Shown: piece after piece, positions 18,147-25,071 of the stretch
Layout: each line of letters opens with the position of its first letter
Numbering within the stretch: the first letter of the stretch is position 1
Assembly: GCF_003344785.1 (NCBI RefSeq)
Contig: NZ_QPMK01000013.1
Coordinates: forward strand, 62,001-126,000
Origin: Thalassococcus profundi
Lineage (GTDB): Bacteria; Pseudomonadota; Alphaproteobacteria; Rhodobacterales; Rhodobacteraceae
Length of the DNA: 64,000 nucleotides
Direction of reading: 5' to 3'
Notes under the pieces: model-generated
The model's input: only the letters and a program-made list of their open reading frames with translations
The model's database searches: none
What the model was told of the DNA's origin: nothing
Position numbers and translations under genes: made by a program

Positions 18147-19112
18147 TCAGCCCCAGAGGGCGGGTTCGGGCGGGTGCACGCCCCGGTCGTCGAAGGTCAG
18201 GGCGTGGTCCCGGTCTTCGGCCAGAAGCAGCGGCCCGTCAAGGTCCGTGACCAGCGCACTCTGCGCCACCAGCACGGCGGGCGCCATGGCAAGCGAACTG
18301 CCGACCATGCAGCCGACCATCACGTCGTACCCCTCGGCCCGCGCCGCGTTGCGCAGGGCCAGCGCCTCGGTCAGGCCGCCGGTCTTGTCGAGCTTGATGT
18401 TGACCACGTCGTACTTGCCCTTGAGGGCCGCGAGCGACGCGCGGTCGTGGCAGGATTCGTCGGCGCAGACCGGGATCGGGCGGTCGATGCCGATCAGCGC
18501 GTCGTCTTCGCCCGCGGGCAGGGGCTGTTCGACAAGGCTCACGCCGAGGCGCAGCAGATGCGGCGCGAGGTCGGCATAGACCTCGGCCGACCAGCCCTCG
18601 TTGGCGTCGATGATGATGCGGGCCTCTGGGGCACCCGCGCGCACGGCCTCGAGCCGGGGCATGTCGTCGGGGGTGCCGAGCTTGATCTTCAGAAGCGGGC
18701 GATGCGCGTGTTTCGCCGCCTGCGTCTGCATCTTTTCGGGCGTGTCCAGCGACAGGGTATAGGCGGTGATCTCGGGCCCCGGCGCGGCAAGACCCGCGAG
18801 GTCCCAGACCCGCCGCCCCGCCTGCTTGGCCGCGAGATCCCAGAGCGCGCAGTCCACCGCGTTGCGCGCCGCCCCCGCCGGCAGCAGGTCGTAAAGCGCC
18901 GCGCGGTCGAACCGGTCCGGGAGGCCCTCGATCTCGGCCGTCACCGAGTCGAGCGTTTCGTCGTAGCGCGCGTAAGGCACGCATTCACCCCGGCCCGTCG
19001 CGCCGCCATCGGTGATCCGCACGGTCAGCACCTGCGCCTCGGTCCGAGACCCGCGGCTGATGGTGAAGACCTCGGCCAGCCGGAACACGTCGCGTGTCAC
19101 CTCAACCTGCAC
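18147..19112 (-). CDS. dgcA: N-acetyl-D-glutamate racemase DgcA (enolase-superfamily dipeptide epimerase family)
   Basis: Enolase-superfamily enzyme of 321 residues, in the muconate lactonising/dipeptide epimerase group. Catalytic features are LKIKLG (K142, K144), metal ligands D169 (IIDANEG), E195 (VEQPL) and D218 (CADES), and the second catalytic lysine K240 in VVNIKLDKTGG. By sequence alone it could be an L-Ala-D/L-Glu epimerase. Adjacency to the DUF1611/DgcN gene identifies the DgcN-DgcA D-glutamate pathway, in which it racemises N-acetyl-D-Glu to the L form. The gap to dgcN (75 bp) holds a repeat B copy. Confidence 0.85.
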   Translation of the reverse strand: MQVEVTRDVFRLAEVFTISRGSRTEAQVLTVRITDGGATGRGECVPYARYDETLDSVTAEIEGLPDRFDRAALYDLLPAGAARNAVDCALWDLAAKQAGRRVWDLAGLAAPGPEITAYTLSLDTPEKMQTQAAKHAHRPLLKIKLGTPDDMPRLEAVRAGAPEARIIIDANEGWSAEVYADLAPHLLRLGVSLVEQPLPAGEDDALIGIDRPIPVCADESCHDRASLAALKGKYDVVNIKLDKTGGLTEALALRNAARAEGYDVMVGCMVGSSLAMAPAVLVAQSALVTDLDGPLLLAEDRDHALTFDDRGVHPPEPALWG

Positions 19113-19122
19113 AGACCCGCTC

Positions 19123-19164
19123 CTTCATCTTGCCCGTAAACTCCCGCCGGAGGCATCCGGCGCC
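19123..19164 (+). repeat. Dispersed repeat family B, copy 1
   Basis: A 42-nt element begins CTTCATCTTGCC, continues with a TAAACTCCCGCCGGAGG core and ends CCGGCGCC. Matching elements occur at 28311-28352 (reverse), 28373-28418 and 41776-41812. Here it fills the dgcN-dgcA gap. Confidence 0.85.
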
Positions 19165-19187
19165 CGCACCCTGCGCAAGGCTCCGCA

Positions 19188-20189
19188 TCAGAGCGCTGCC
19201 AGCGCCGCTGCGAGCTTGTCCGCTCCGTGGCGGTAGGGGTCGACCGCGGGAAGACCCATGCGCGCCTCGACCTCTTCGAGATAGGCCCTGGCTTCGGCAT
19301 CGCTCATGTGCTGGGTGTTGATAGACACTCCGACGGCCTGGCACTCCGGGTTGACGATGCGGGCCATGGCCAAGGCCGTGTCGCGCACCTCTTCCAGCGA
19401 CGGCAGGCCGTAGCCCGGCAACCCGCGCATGTGGCGGCGGGTGGGTTCGTGACACAGGATTAGCGCATCGGGCGCGCCGCCATGGATCAGCGCCAGCGAC
19501 ACGCCGGAAAAGGACGCGTGGTAGAGCGAGCCCTGCCCCTCGATCACGTCCCAATGGTCGGGGTCGTTGTCGGGGGTCAGCCATTCGATCGACCCCGCCA
19601 TGAAATCGGCGATGACCGCGTCGAGCGGTACGCCCTCGCCGGTGATCAGGATGCCGGTCTGGCCGGTGGCGCGGAAGGTCGATTTCATCCCGCGTTCGCG
19701 CATCGCGGCGTCCAGCGCCAGGGTCGTGTACATCTTGCCGACCGAACAATCGGTGCCGACGGCCAGCACCCGCTTGCCGGTCCGCTTTTCGCCGCTGGCG
19801 ATGGGATATTCGACCTGCGGGATGCGCACGTCATGCAGGTTGCGACCGCAGGCCTTGGCGACCTCCACCAGGTCGCGTTCGTTGCGCAGAAGATTGTGCA
19901 GGCCCGAGGCGAGGTCGAACCCTTCCTCGAGCGCATTCACCAGAACCTTCTTCCAGGCCTGGCTGATCTTGCCGCCACGGTTGGCCACGCCGATCACCAG
20001 GGTCTTGGCGCCTGCCACCCTGGCCTCGGTCAGGGTCATGTCGGGCAGCTTCATGTCGGCATTGCAGCCGTCCATGCGAAACTGGCCCACGCAATTTTCC
20101 GGACGCCAGTCCTTGATGCCTTGGGCAACCTTTGCGGCCAGCCCGTCGGGCGCGTCGCCCAGAAACAGCAGATACGGTGTCTCGATCAT
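19188..20189 (-). CDS. dgcN: D-glutamate N-acetyltransferase DgcN (DUF1611 family)
   Basis: 333 residues of the DUF1611 family. A P-loop-like segment GTDCSVGKMYTT sits near residues 145-156, with DVIEGQGSLYH and a conserved CHEPTR later in the chain. In the described marine bacterial D-glutamate pathway, DgcN acetylates D-Glu and DgcA then racemises the product. The gene is followed on the same strand by dgcA and a D-amino-acid transaminase. The start ATG at 20189 is preceded by an AGGGGGA site. No adjacent regulator gene is seen; the upstream gap is shared with mcl1. Confidence 0.87.
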   Translation of the reverse strand: MIETPYLLFLGDAPDGLAAKVAQGIKDWRPENCVGQFRMDGCNADMKLPDMTLTEARVAGAKTLVIGVANRGGKISQAWKKVLVNALEEGFDLASGLHNLLRNERDLVEVAKACGRNLHDVRIPQVEYPIASGEKRTGKRVLAVGTDCSVGKMYTTLALDAAMRERGMKSTFRATGQTGILITGEGVPLDAVIADFMAGSIEWLTPDNDPDHWDVIEGQGSLYHASFSGVSLALIHGGAPDALILCHEPTRRHMRGLPGYGLPSLEEVRDTALAMARIVNPECQAVGVSINTQHMSDAEARAYLEEVEARMGLPAVDPYRHGADKLAAALAAL

Positions 20190-20369
20190 CTATGTGTCCC
20201 CCTGTCGGTGTCGGCGCAACGCTAACCGCAGCGCAGGGTCAATGTCTTGCCCTGCCGCGAGATTTTTGATGCACGGTCGGTCTAGCAGACCGGCACCGCC
20301 GCCGCGATGCCAAAGAAACGTGCATCCGGCCAGCCTGTTCCCGCGGCTGCGACGATGAACCGGCCGCGA

Positions 20370-20436
20370 TGCTGCGCCTGCAAATTGTGCTTGCGCAGCA
20401 TCGGGTCATTTTATAACCCGTATGCGACCGCATACG
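20370..20436 (+). promoter_or_regulatory. Probable promoter/operator region upstream of mcl1
   Basis: The 272-bp divergent gap between dgcN and mcl1 contains three nested symmetries near the mcl1 side. These are TGCTGCGC/GCGCAGCA (20370-20377, 20393-20400), CGGGT/ACCCG (20402-20406, 20416-20420, flanking TTTTATAA) and CGTATGCG/CGCATACG (20419-20436). Such spacing suggests regulator binding. Which regulator binds is unknown. Confidence 0.5.
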
Positions 20437-20461
20437 AAATATCCTTTCAAGGAGAGCTCTC

Positions 20462-21418
20462 ATGTCCTTCCGCATCCAGCCCGCGCCCGTCGCCCGACCG
20501 AACCGCTGCCAGCTGTTCGGACCCGGCTCCCGCCCGGCGATTTTCGAGAAGATGGCCAAGAGCGATGCGGATGTGATCAACCTCGATCTGGAGGATTCGG
20601 TCGCCCCCACGGACAAGGACAGCGCCCGCGCCAACATCATTCAGGCCATCGGCGATATCGACTGGGGCAAGAAGACCCTGTCGGTGCGGATCAACGGGCT
20701 CGACACGCCGTTCTGGTATCGCGACGTGGTGGACCTGCTGGAGCAGGCGTCCGGGCGGCTGGACATCATCATGATCCCCAAGGTCGGCTGCGCCGCGGAC
20801 CTTTATGCGGTCGACGCGCTGGTGACGGCGGTCGAACGCGCCAAGGGCCGCACCAAGCCCATCGGCTTCGAGGTCATCATCGAATCCGCCGCCGGCATCA
20901 GCCATGTGGAAGAGATCGCCGCCGCCACCCCGCGCCTGCAGGCGATGAGCCTCGGGGCCGCTGATTTCGCCGCCTCCATGGGCATGTCCACGACCGGCAT
21001 CGGCGGCACGCAGGAAAACTACTACATGGCGCACGAGGGCGCGAAATACTGGTCCGATCCCTGGCACTGGGCACAGGCCGCCATCGTCGCCGCCTGCCGC
21101 ACCCACGGCGTGCTGCCTGTTGACGGCCCCTTCGGCGATTTCAGCGATGACGACGGCTTCCGCGCACAGGCGCTGCGCTCGGCGACGCTGGGCATGGTCG
21201 GCAAATGGGCGATCCACCCGAAACAGGTGGCGCTGGCCAACGAGGTCTTCACCCCCTCCGAGGCCGCCGTGGCCGAAGCGCGCGAAATCCTCGACGCCAT
21301 GGAAAAAGCCAAGGCCAACGGCGAAGGCGCCACGGTCTACAAGGGCCGCTTGGTGGACATCGCCAGCATCAAGCAGGCCGAGGTGATCGTGAAACAATCC
21401 GAGATGATCGCCGGCTGA
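20462..21418 (+). CDS. mcl1: L-malyl-CoA/beta-methylmalyl-CoA lyase
   Basis: Mg-dependent CoA ester lyase of the CitE-like superfamily, 318 residues. It matches Rhodobacter Mcl1 throughout: PNRCQLFGPGSRPAIFEKMA at the N-terminus, LDLEDSVAP, IMIPKVGCAADLYAVDALV, GAADFAASMGM, and KWAIHPKQVALANEVF. It cleaves malyl-CoA to acetyl-CoA and glyoxylate, and beta-methylmalyl-CoA to propionyl-CoA and glyoxylate, in the ethylmalonyl-CoA/3-hydroxypropionate-type acetate and propionate metabolism. ATG 20462 follows AAGGAGAG. It is transcribed alone from the operator-rich upstream region. Confidence 0.95.
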   Translation: MSFRIQPAPVARPNRCQLFGPGSRPAIFEKMAKSDADVINLDLEDSVAPTDKDSARANIIQAIGDIDWGKKTLSVRINGLDTPFWYRDVVDLLEQASGRLDIIMIPKVGCAADLYAVDALVTAVERAKGRTKPIGFEVIIESAAGISHVEEIAAATPRLQAMSLGAADFAASMGMSTTGIGGTQENYYMAHEGAKYWSDPWHWAQAAIVAACRTHGVLPVDGPFGDFSDDDGFRAQALRSATLGMVGKWAIHPKQVALANEVFTPSEAAVAEAREILDAMEKAKANGEGATVYKGRLVDIASIKQAEVIVKQSEMIAG

Positions 21419-21491
21419 GCCGTCCGCACCCGGCGGGCGGCGAGACCGCGCCGTCCGCCGCGCCGGTGCCTTATTCTTGCCGCAGCTTGGT

Positions 21492-21522
21492 AAACAATCG
21501 CGCTGTTTTGGGGTGATTGTTT
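21492..21522. promoter_or_regulatory. Inverted repeat upstream of the 45-residue gene
   Basis: AAACAATC (21492-21499) and GATTGTTT (21515-21522) are separated by 15 bp. The dyad is AT-rich in otherwise GC-rich DNA, in the 247-bp gap after mcl1. It could be an operator or an mcl1 3' structure; no T-run supports a terminator. Confidence 0.4.
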
Positions 21523-21665
21523 CCTGAAAGACGGGAAAAGCGCGCTGCCGCACCTCTCTCGATTATTTCCAATTTTCCGACAATCAGCCCAAAATTGTCC
21601 AAACCTTGCCGCATTGCGCCGTCAAATTGAGAGCATCGAACAACCGCACTCAAAGGATCGCCGCG

Positions 21666-21803
21666 ATGAAAACCCGCTTTATCAAATCCATCGTCAAGAC
21701 CGCACAAACCACCGAGGTGGAGATGCCCTGGACCCGCGGCGCACGCCGGACGGCCTTTATCGCAAAGCGCACTGCCGCCCCGGTGCAGCGCAAGAGCGCG
21801 TGA
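21666..21803 (+). CDS. Small basic protein of unknown function (45 residues)
   Basis: Starts MKTRFIKSIVKTAQTTEVEM and continues PWTRGARRTAFIAKR. It is strongly basic, with one amphipathic N-terminal helix, a central PWTRG motif and no cysteine. The codon pattern and the dedicated terminator downstream (21863-21906) argue for a real gene. Small proteins with the same MKTRFIKS...MPW.RG pattern occur in other Rhodobacteraceae, in my recollection. The function is unknown; nucleic-acid or membrane-surface binding would fit the charge, which is inference. Confidence 0.68.
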   Translation: MKTRFIKSIVKTAQTTEVEMPWTRGARRTAFIAKRTAAPVQRKSA

Positions 21804-21862
21804 CGCGATTCGACGCAAATGTGGCAGGCTTGACCGCCTGACACGAACAATTTCCCTCCCCT

Positions 21863-21906
21863 GGCCGGATTGGCCTCTCCTCCCGCGCCAATCCGGCCCA
21901 ATTTTT
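21863..21906 (+). terminator. Rho-independent terminator of the 45-residue gene
   Basis: A perfect 11-bp stem GGCCGGATTGG/CCAATCCGGCC with a 14-nt loop is followed by CAATTTTT, 59 bp after the small gene's stop. Confidence 0.85.
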
Positions 21907-22014
21907 GACACTTGTGCCGAAAATGAAGTTTAAACTAAGGACGATTTAGCCACAGTCCTTTCGGCGTTGTTGGTGGGGGCCAGCACGAATGTGACCAACC
22001 TCAGGGGTGTTCAC

Positions 22015-22800
22015 ATGGCCAGCCTACCGTTCAGCACCGCAGGTGCGACCCACGCTCTCCGTCACCCGGCCCCGGCCGAGCAGCGGATGCCCGTCGAACC
22101 GGCCAAGCGCGGCGTCTCGCTGATGCGGCGCTACGAGGTATCGGCGCTGCTGCCCGACCTGACACTCGTCCAGAAGACCCACGTCGCTCCGGCGAGCCCG
22201 CTGTTCGAAGGCACGGCAAGCGCCTTTGCGCGCGGCACGCCGATCCGGACAGTGCGCGGCCAGGTGGCGGTCGAGGACCTGCTGCCCGGCGACTACATCG
22301 AAACGGTGAAAGGCCCGGCACCGGTGGTCTGGATCGGCTCGACCACCTATGTGCCCGGCGTGGCCGACGCCAATTCCAGCCTCACCAGCCTGACCCGCAT
22401 TACCGCCGACGGCTTTGGCATGGGGCGGCCGATGTCCGACCTGCTGCTGGGCCCCGCGGCGCGCATGATACTGCGCCGGGACAGGCTGCGCAGCATCCTC
22501 GGTGGTGACGCGGTGTTCGTCCCGGTCCAGGACTATGCCGACGGCGACCGGATCTTTGCGGTCGAACCGGGCGGATCGGTGCAGATGTTCCACCTGATGT
22601 TGCAGAAACATTCGACGATACGCGTCGGCGGGCTCGAGATGGACACCTATCACCCCGGCCGCGCGCTGTCGTCCACCCTCGGGCACAACATGCGCGCGCT
22701 GTTCCTGTCGATGTTCCCGAACATCGAACAGGTCGCAGATTTCGGAGAACTCTGCCTGCCCCGCACCACGCGCGAGGTGATAGACAACCTACCCTGCTGA
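22015..22800 (+). CDS. Hint-domain protein
   Basis: 261 residues with a Hint (hedgehog/intein-type) domain of the PF13403 class. The domain begins at about residue 75 with FARGTPIRTVRGQVAVEDLL, the usual start of this domain except that the canonical catalytic Cys position (often CF.xGT) reads FARGT with no Cys. There is no RTX repeat and no signal peptide, so this is the short standalone form. ATG 22015 follows AGGGGTG. Roseobacters carry many paralogues of unclear function; a self-splicing role is doubtful without the cysteine. Confidence 0.8.
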   Translation: MASLPFSTAGATHALRHPAPAEQRMPVEPAKRGVSLMRRYEVSALLPDLTLVQKTHVAPASPLFEGTASAFARGTPIRTVRGQVAVEDLLPGDYIETVKGPAPVVWIGSTTYVPGVADANSSLTSLTRITADGFGMGRPMSDLLLGPAARMILRRDRLRSILGGDAVFVPVQDYADGDRIFAVEPGGSVQMFHLMLQKHSTIRVGGLEMDTYHPGRALSSTLGHNMRALFLSMFPNIEQVADFGELCLPRTTREVIDNLPC

Positions 22801-22808
22801 GCCGTCCA

Positions 22809-23309
22809 TCAAGCGGACTTGCTCAGCCTTTCCTCGAGCACTTCGAATGGCACGCCCGGTTCGTCCTTGGCGCCGCGGATCACCAGGCTGGTCTTGACGC
22901 TGCCGACGTTCGGCGCGGTCAGAAGCTGCGAGGTCAGGAAGGTCTGAAAGGTGCTGAGATCGGGCGCCACGCATTTCAGCACGAAATCCACCTCGCCGTT
23001 CAGCATGTGGCATTCGCGGACCAGCGGCCAGTTGCGGCAGCGCTCCTCGAAGGCCGAGAGATCCGCCTCGGCCTGACTCTGCAGACCGACCATGGCAAAG
23101 ACCTGCACCTCGAAGCCCAGTTCGCGCGGATCGACATCGGCGTGATAACCGCGGATGAATCCCTGCTCCTCGAGCGTGCGCACCCGGCGCAGGCACGGCG
23201 GCGCGGAGATTCCCACGCGTTTGGCAAGCTCCACGTTGGTCATGCGACCGTCCGCCTGCAATTCGGACAGAATCTTGCGGTCGATCGGATCAAGCCTGTG
23301 TGACGGCAC
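22809..23309 (-). CDS. Lrp/AsnC family transcriptional regulator
   Basis: 166-residue regulator. An N-terminal winged helix-turn-helix is seen in RLDPIDRKILSELQADGR...VELAKRVGIS, followed by a C-terminal RAM ligand-binding domain with VRECHMLNGEVDFVLKC. GTG 23309 is chosen because GGAGGGG sits 8 nt upstream; an ATG at 23348 would add 13 unusual residues and bury that ribosome binding site. It is divergent from trxB, the usual arrangement for Lrp in proteobacteria. It probably regulates itself and amino-acid genes, sensing a hydrophobic amino acid. Confidence 0.92.
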   Translation of the reverse strand: MPSHRLDPIDRKILSELQADGRMTNVELAKRVGISAPPCLRRVRTLEEQGFIRGYHADVDPRELGFEVQVFAMVGLQSQAEADLSAFEERCRNWPLVRECHMLNGEVDFVLKCVAPDLSTFQTFLTSQLLTAPNVGSVKTSLVIRGAKDEPGVPFEVLEERLSKSA

Positions 23310-23356
23310 GTCGGGCACCCCTCCCTCGTTTTCGCATTTGTATACCATCGTCGCAG

Positions 23357-23387
23357 TTGCGCGCAATAATATTTCGCAAAAGCGCAA
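23357..23387. promoter_or_regulatory. AT-rich dyad between lrp and trxB, candidate Lrp operator
   Basis: TTGCGC (23357-23362) and GCGCAA (23382-23387) flank an AT-rich centre (AATAATATT). It lies in the 213-bp divergent gap. This matches the loose, AT-rich dyads bound by Lrp proteins, but the assignment is inference. Confidence 0.45.
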
Positions 23388-23522
23388 GATTATTAACAGA
23401 TCGGCAAAGTGGGCGGCGCTGACCCCGCCTGTCGGTCCGGGGGTTTGCGCCGCCCGGCGCAATGGCTATATGCAGGGTCCAGTTTCCCGGCACAAGCGCC
23501 GCCAGACGACGAGGTTCAGCAG

Positions 23523-24512
23523 ATGACCGACACGCGCCACACCAAGGTTCTCATCATCGGGTCCGGGCCTGCGGGCTACACCGCCGGTGTCTATGCCAGC
23601 CGCGCCATGCTCGAGCCGATCCTGGTTCAGGGGATCGAACCGGGCGGCCAGCTGACCACCACCACCGAGGTCGAGAACTGGCCCGGCGACACCGAGGTGC
23701 AGGGCCCCGACCTCATGGTCCGGATGGAGGCGCATGCCCGCGCCATGGGCTGCGAGATCGTCGGCGACATCATCACCTCGCTCGACATGGACCGCCGTCC
23801 CTTCGTGGCGCAGTCGGACAGCGGCACGGTCTACACCGCCGATGCGGTGATCCTGGCGACCGGCGCGCGGGCCAAGTGGCTTGGCCTGCCCAGCGAGGAA
23901 AAGTTCAAGGGGTTCGGCGTGTCGGCCTGCGCCACCTGCGACGGGTTCTTCTACCGCGGGCAGGAAATCGTGGTGATCGGTGGCGGCAACACCGCCGTGG
24001 AAGAGGCGCTGTTCCTGACCAACTTCGCCTCCAAGGTGACGCTGATCCACCGCCGCGACGAACTGCGCGCGGAAAAGATCCTGCAGGACCGGCTTTTCAA
24101 GAACCCCAAGATCGAAACCCTGTGGTTCCACGAACTGGCCGAGGTGACGGGTACCGAGATGCCGCAAAGCGTCGAAGGCGTGAAGGTGCGCAACGTCAAG
24201 ACCGGCGAAATCACCGAAATCCCCTGCAAGGGTGTCTTTGTCGCCATCGGCCACGCGCCGTCCAACGAACTGGTCAAGGACAAGCTTGAAACCCACATGG
24301 GCGGCTATGTCGTGACCAAGCCCGACAGCACCGCGACATCCATTCCCGGCATCTTCGCCGCCGGCGACCTGACCGACCACAAGTACCGGCAGGCGGTCAC
24401 CAGCGCCGGGATGGGCTGCATGGCGGCACTGGAGGCCGAGCGCTGGCTGGCCGAACAGGGCGAAGCCGCCGAGCCCGATCCCGAGGCGGCGAACGAACCC
24501 GAAAGCGCCTGA
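23523..24512 (+). CDS. trxB: Thioredoxin-disulfide reductase
   Basis: NADPH-dependent flavoenzyme that keeps thioredoxin reduced; 329 residues, cytoplasmic. It shows FAD motif GSGPAG (residues 13-18), redox-active C136-A-T-C139 in SACATCDGFF, NADPH motif GGGNTA (153-158) and the second FAD block GIFAAGDLTD. The C-terminal extension after WLAEQ is acidic and longer than usual. It starts at ATG 23523, divergent from the Lrp gene. Confidence 0.97.
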   Translation: MTDTRHTKVLIIGSGPAGYTAGVYASRAMLEPILVQGIEPGGQLTTTTEVENWPGDTEVQGPDLMVRMEAHARAMGCEIVGDIITSLDMDRRPFVAQSDSGTVYTADAVILATGARAKWLGLPSEEKFKGFGVSACATCDGFFYRGQEIVVIGGGNTAVEEALFLTNFASKVTLIHRRDELRAEKILQDRLFKNPKIETLWFHELAEVTGTEMPQSVEGVKVRNVKTGEITEIPCKGVFVAIGHAPSNELVKDKLETHMGGYVVTKPDSTATSIPGIFAAGDLTDHKYRQAVTSAGMGCMAALEAERWLAEQGEAAEPDPEAANEPESA

Positions 24513-24527
24513 TTCCCGCGCCCCGCC

Positions 24528-24547
24528 CCCGGCCCTTACAGGCCGGG
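24528..24547 (+). terminator. GC hairpin after trxB, weak terminator candidate
   Basis: CCCGGCC/GGCCGGG with a 6-nt loop is followed by CCCCTTTCCC, 15 bp after the trxB stop. The T-run is short, so it may only attenuate. Confidence 0.35.
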
Positions 24548-24576
24548 CCCCTTTCCCGTGGCCTGAAGGCTGACCC

Positions 24577-24909
24577 ATGACGCATGATTTTGCCGCGCAG
24601 AAGGCAGAGACCTTTGCCACCTTTGCCGAGATCACCGACGGCGCCGACCTGCCCGACACGGCGGATATCGACTTCTTCTTCCTCCCGGACAGCGAAGAGT
24701 CCGACTGGCGGCCGCTCGCCGACGCGCTGAGCCGCGACGGCTATGTCTGCGAATGGGCCGACCCGGAAGAGGACGACGGGCCCTATCTCGTCGCCACCCT
24801 GCCCGACCAGCCGCTGTCCGCCGGCAGCCTCTGGGCCGCCGAAGAGGTGGCGACTCGCGCCGCGCTCGATCATGGTTTCAGCCCGGATGGCTGGGGGTTC
24901 GAAAGCTGA
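24577..24909 (+). CDS. RraB-like regulator of ribonuclease E
   Basis: 110-residue acidic protein. The fold pattern and the C-terminal FSPDGWGFES resemble the YDGWGTYFE end of RraB, a protein that binds RNase E and inhibits mRNA decay. The N-terminal half contains IDFFFLPDSEESDW, consistent with the family's first strand pair. It is cytoplasmic and may be read through from trxB, 64 bp upstream. The assignment rests on partial motif similarity; the direct partner is inferred. Confidence 0.75.
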   Translation: MTHDFAAQKAETFATFAEITDGADLPDTADIDFFFLPDSEESDWRPLADALSRDGYVCEWADPEEDDGPYLVATLPDQPLSAGSLWAAEEVATRAALDHGFSPDGWGFES

Positions 24910-25071
24910 CGTCCGTCCCGGGCCGATAGCGCGCCAGCCTTCCCAATCCGCCATGCACGCCACGCAAAGCGGCTTTTCGGCAACAATGCACCGATCCGCG
25001 ATTTTCGGGGTTTCGCGACAGCATTCGCCTGTGCGATGCGTTCATCCGTGAACACACTTTGAGTCGCCGCT

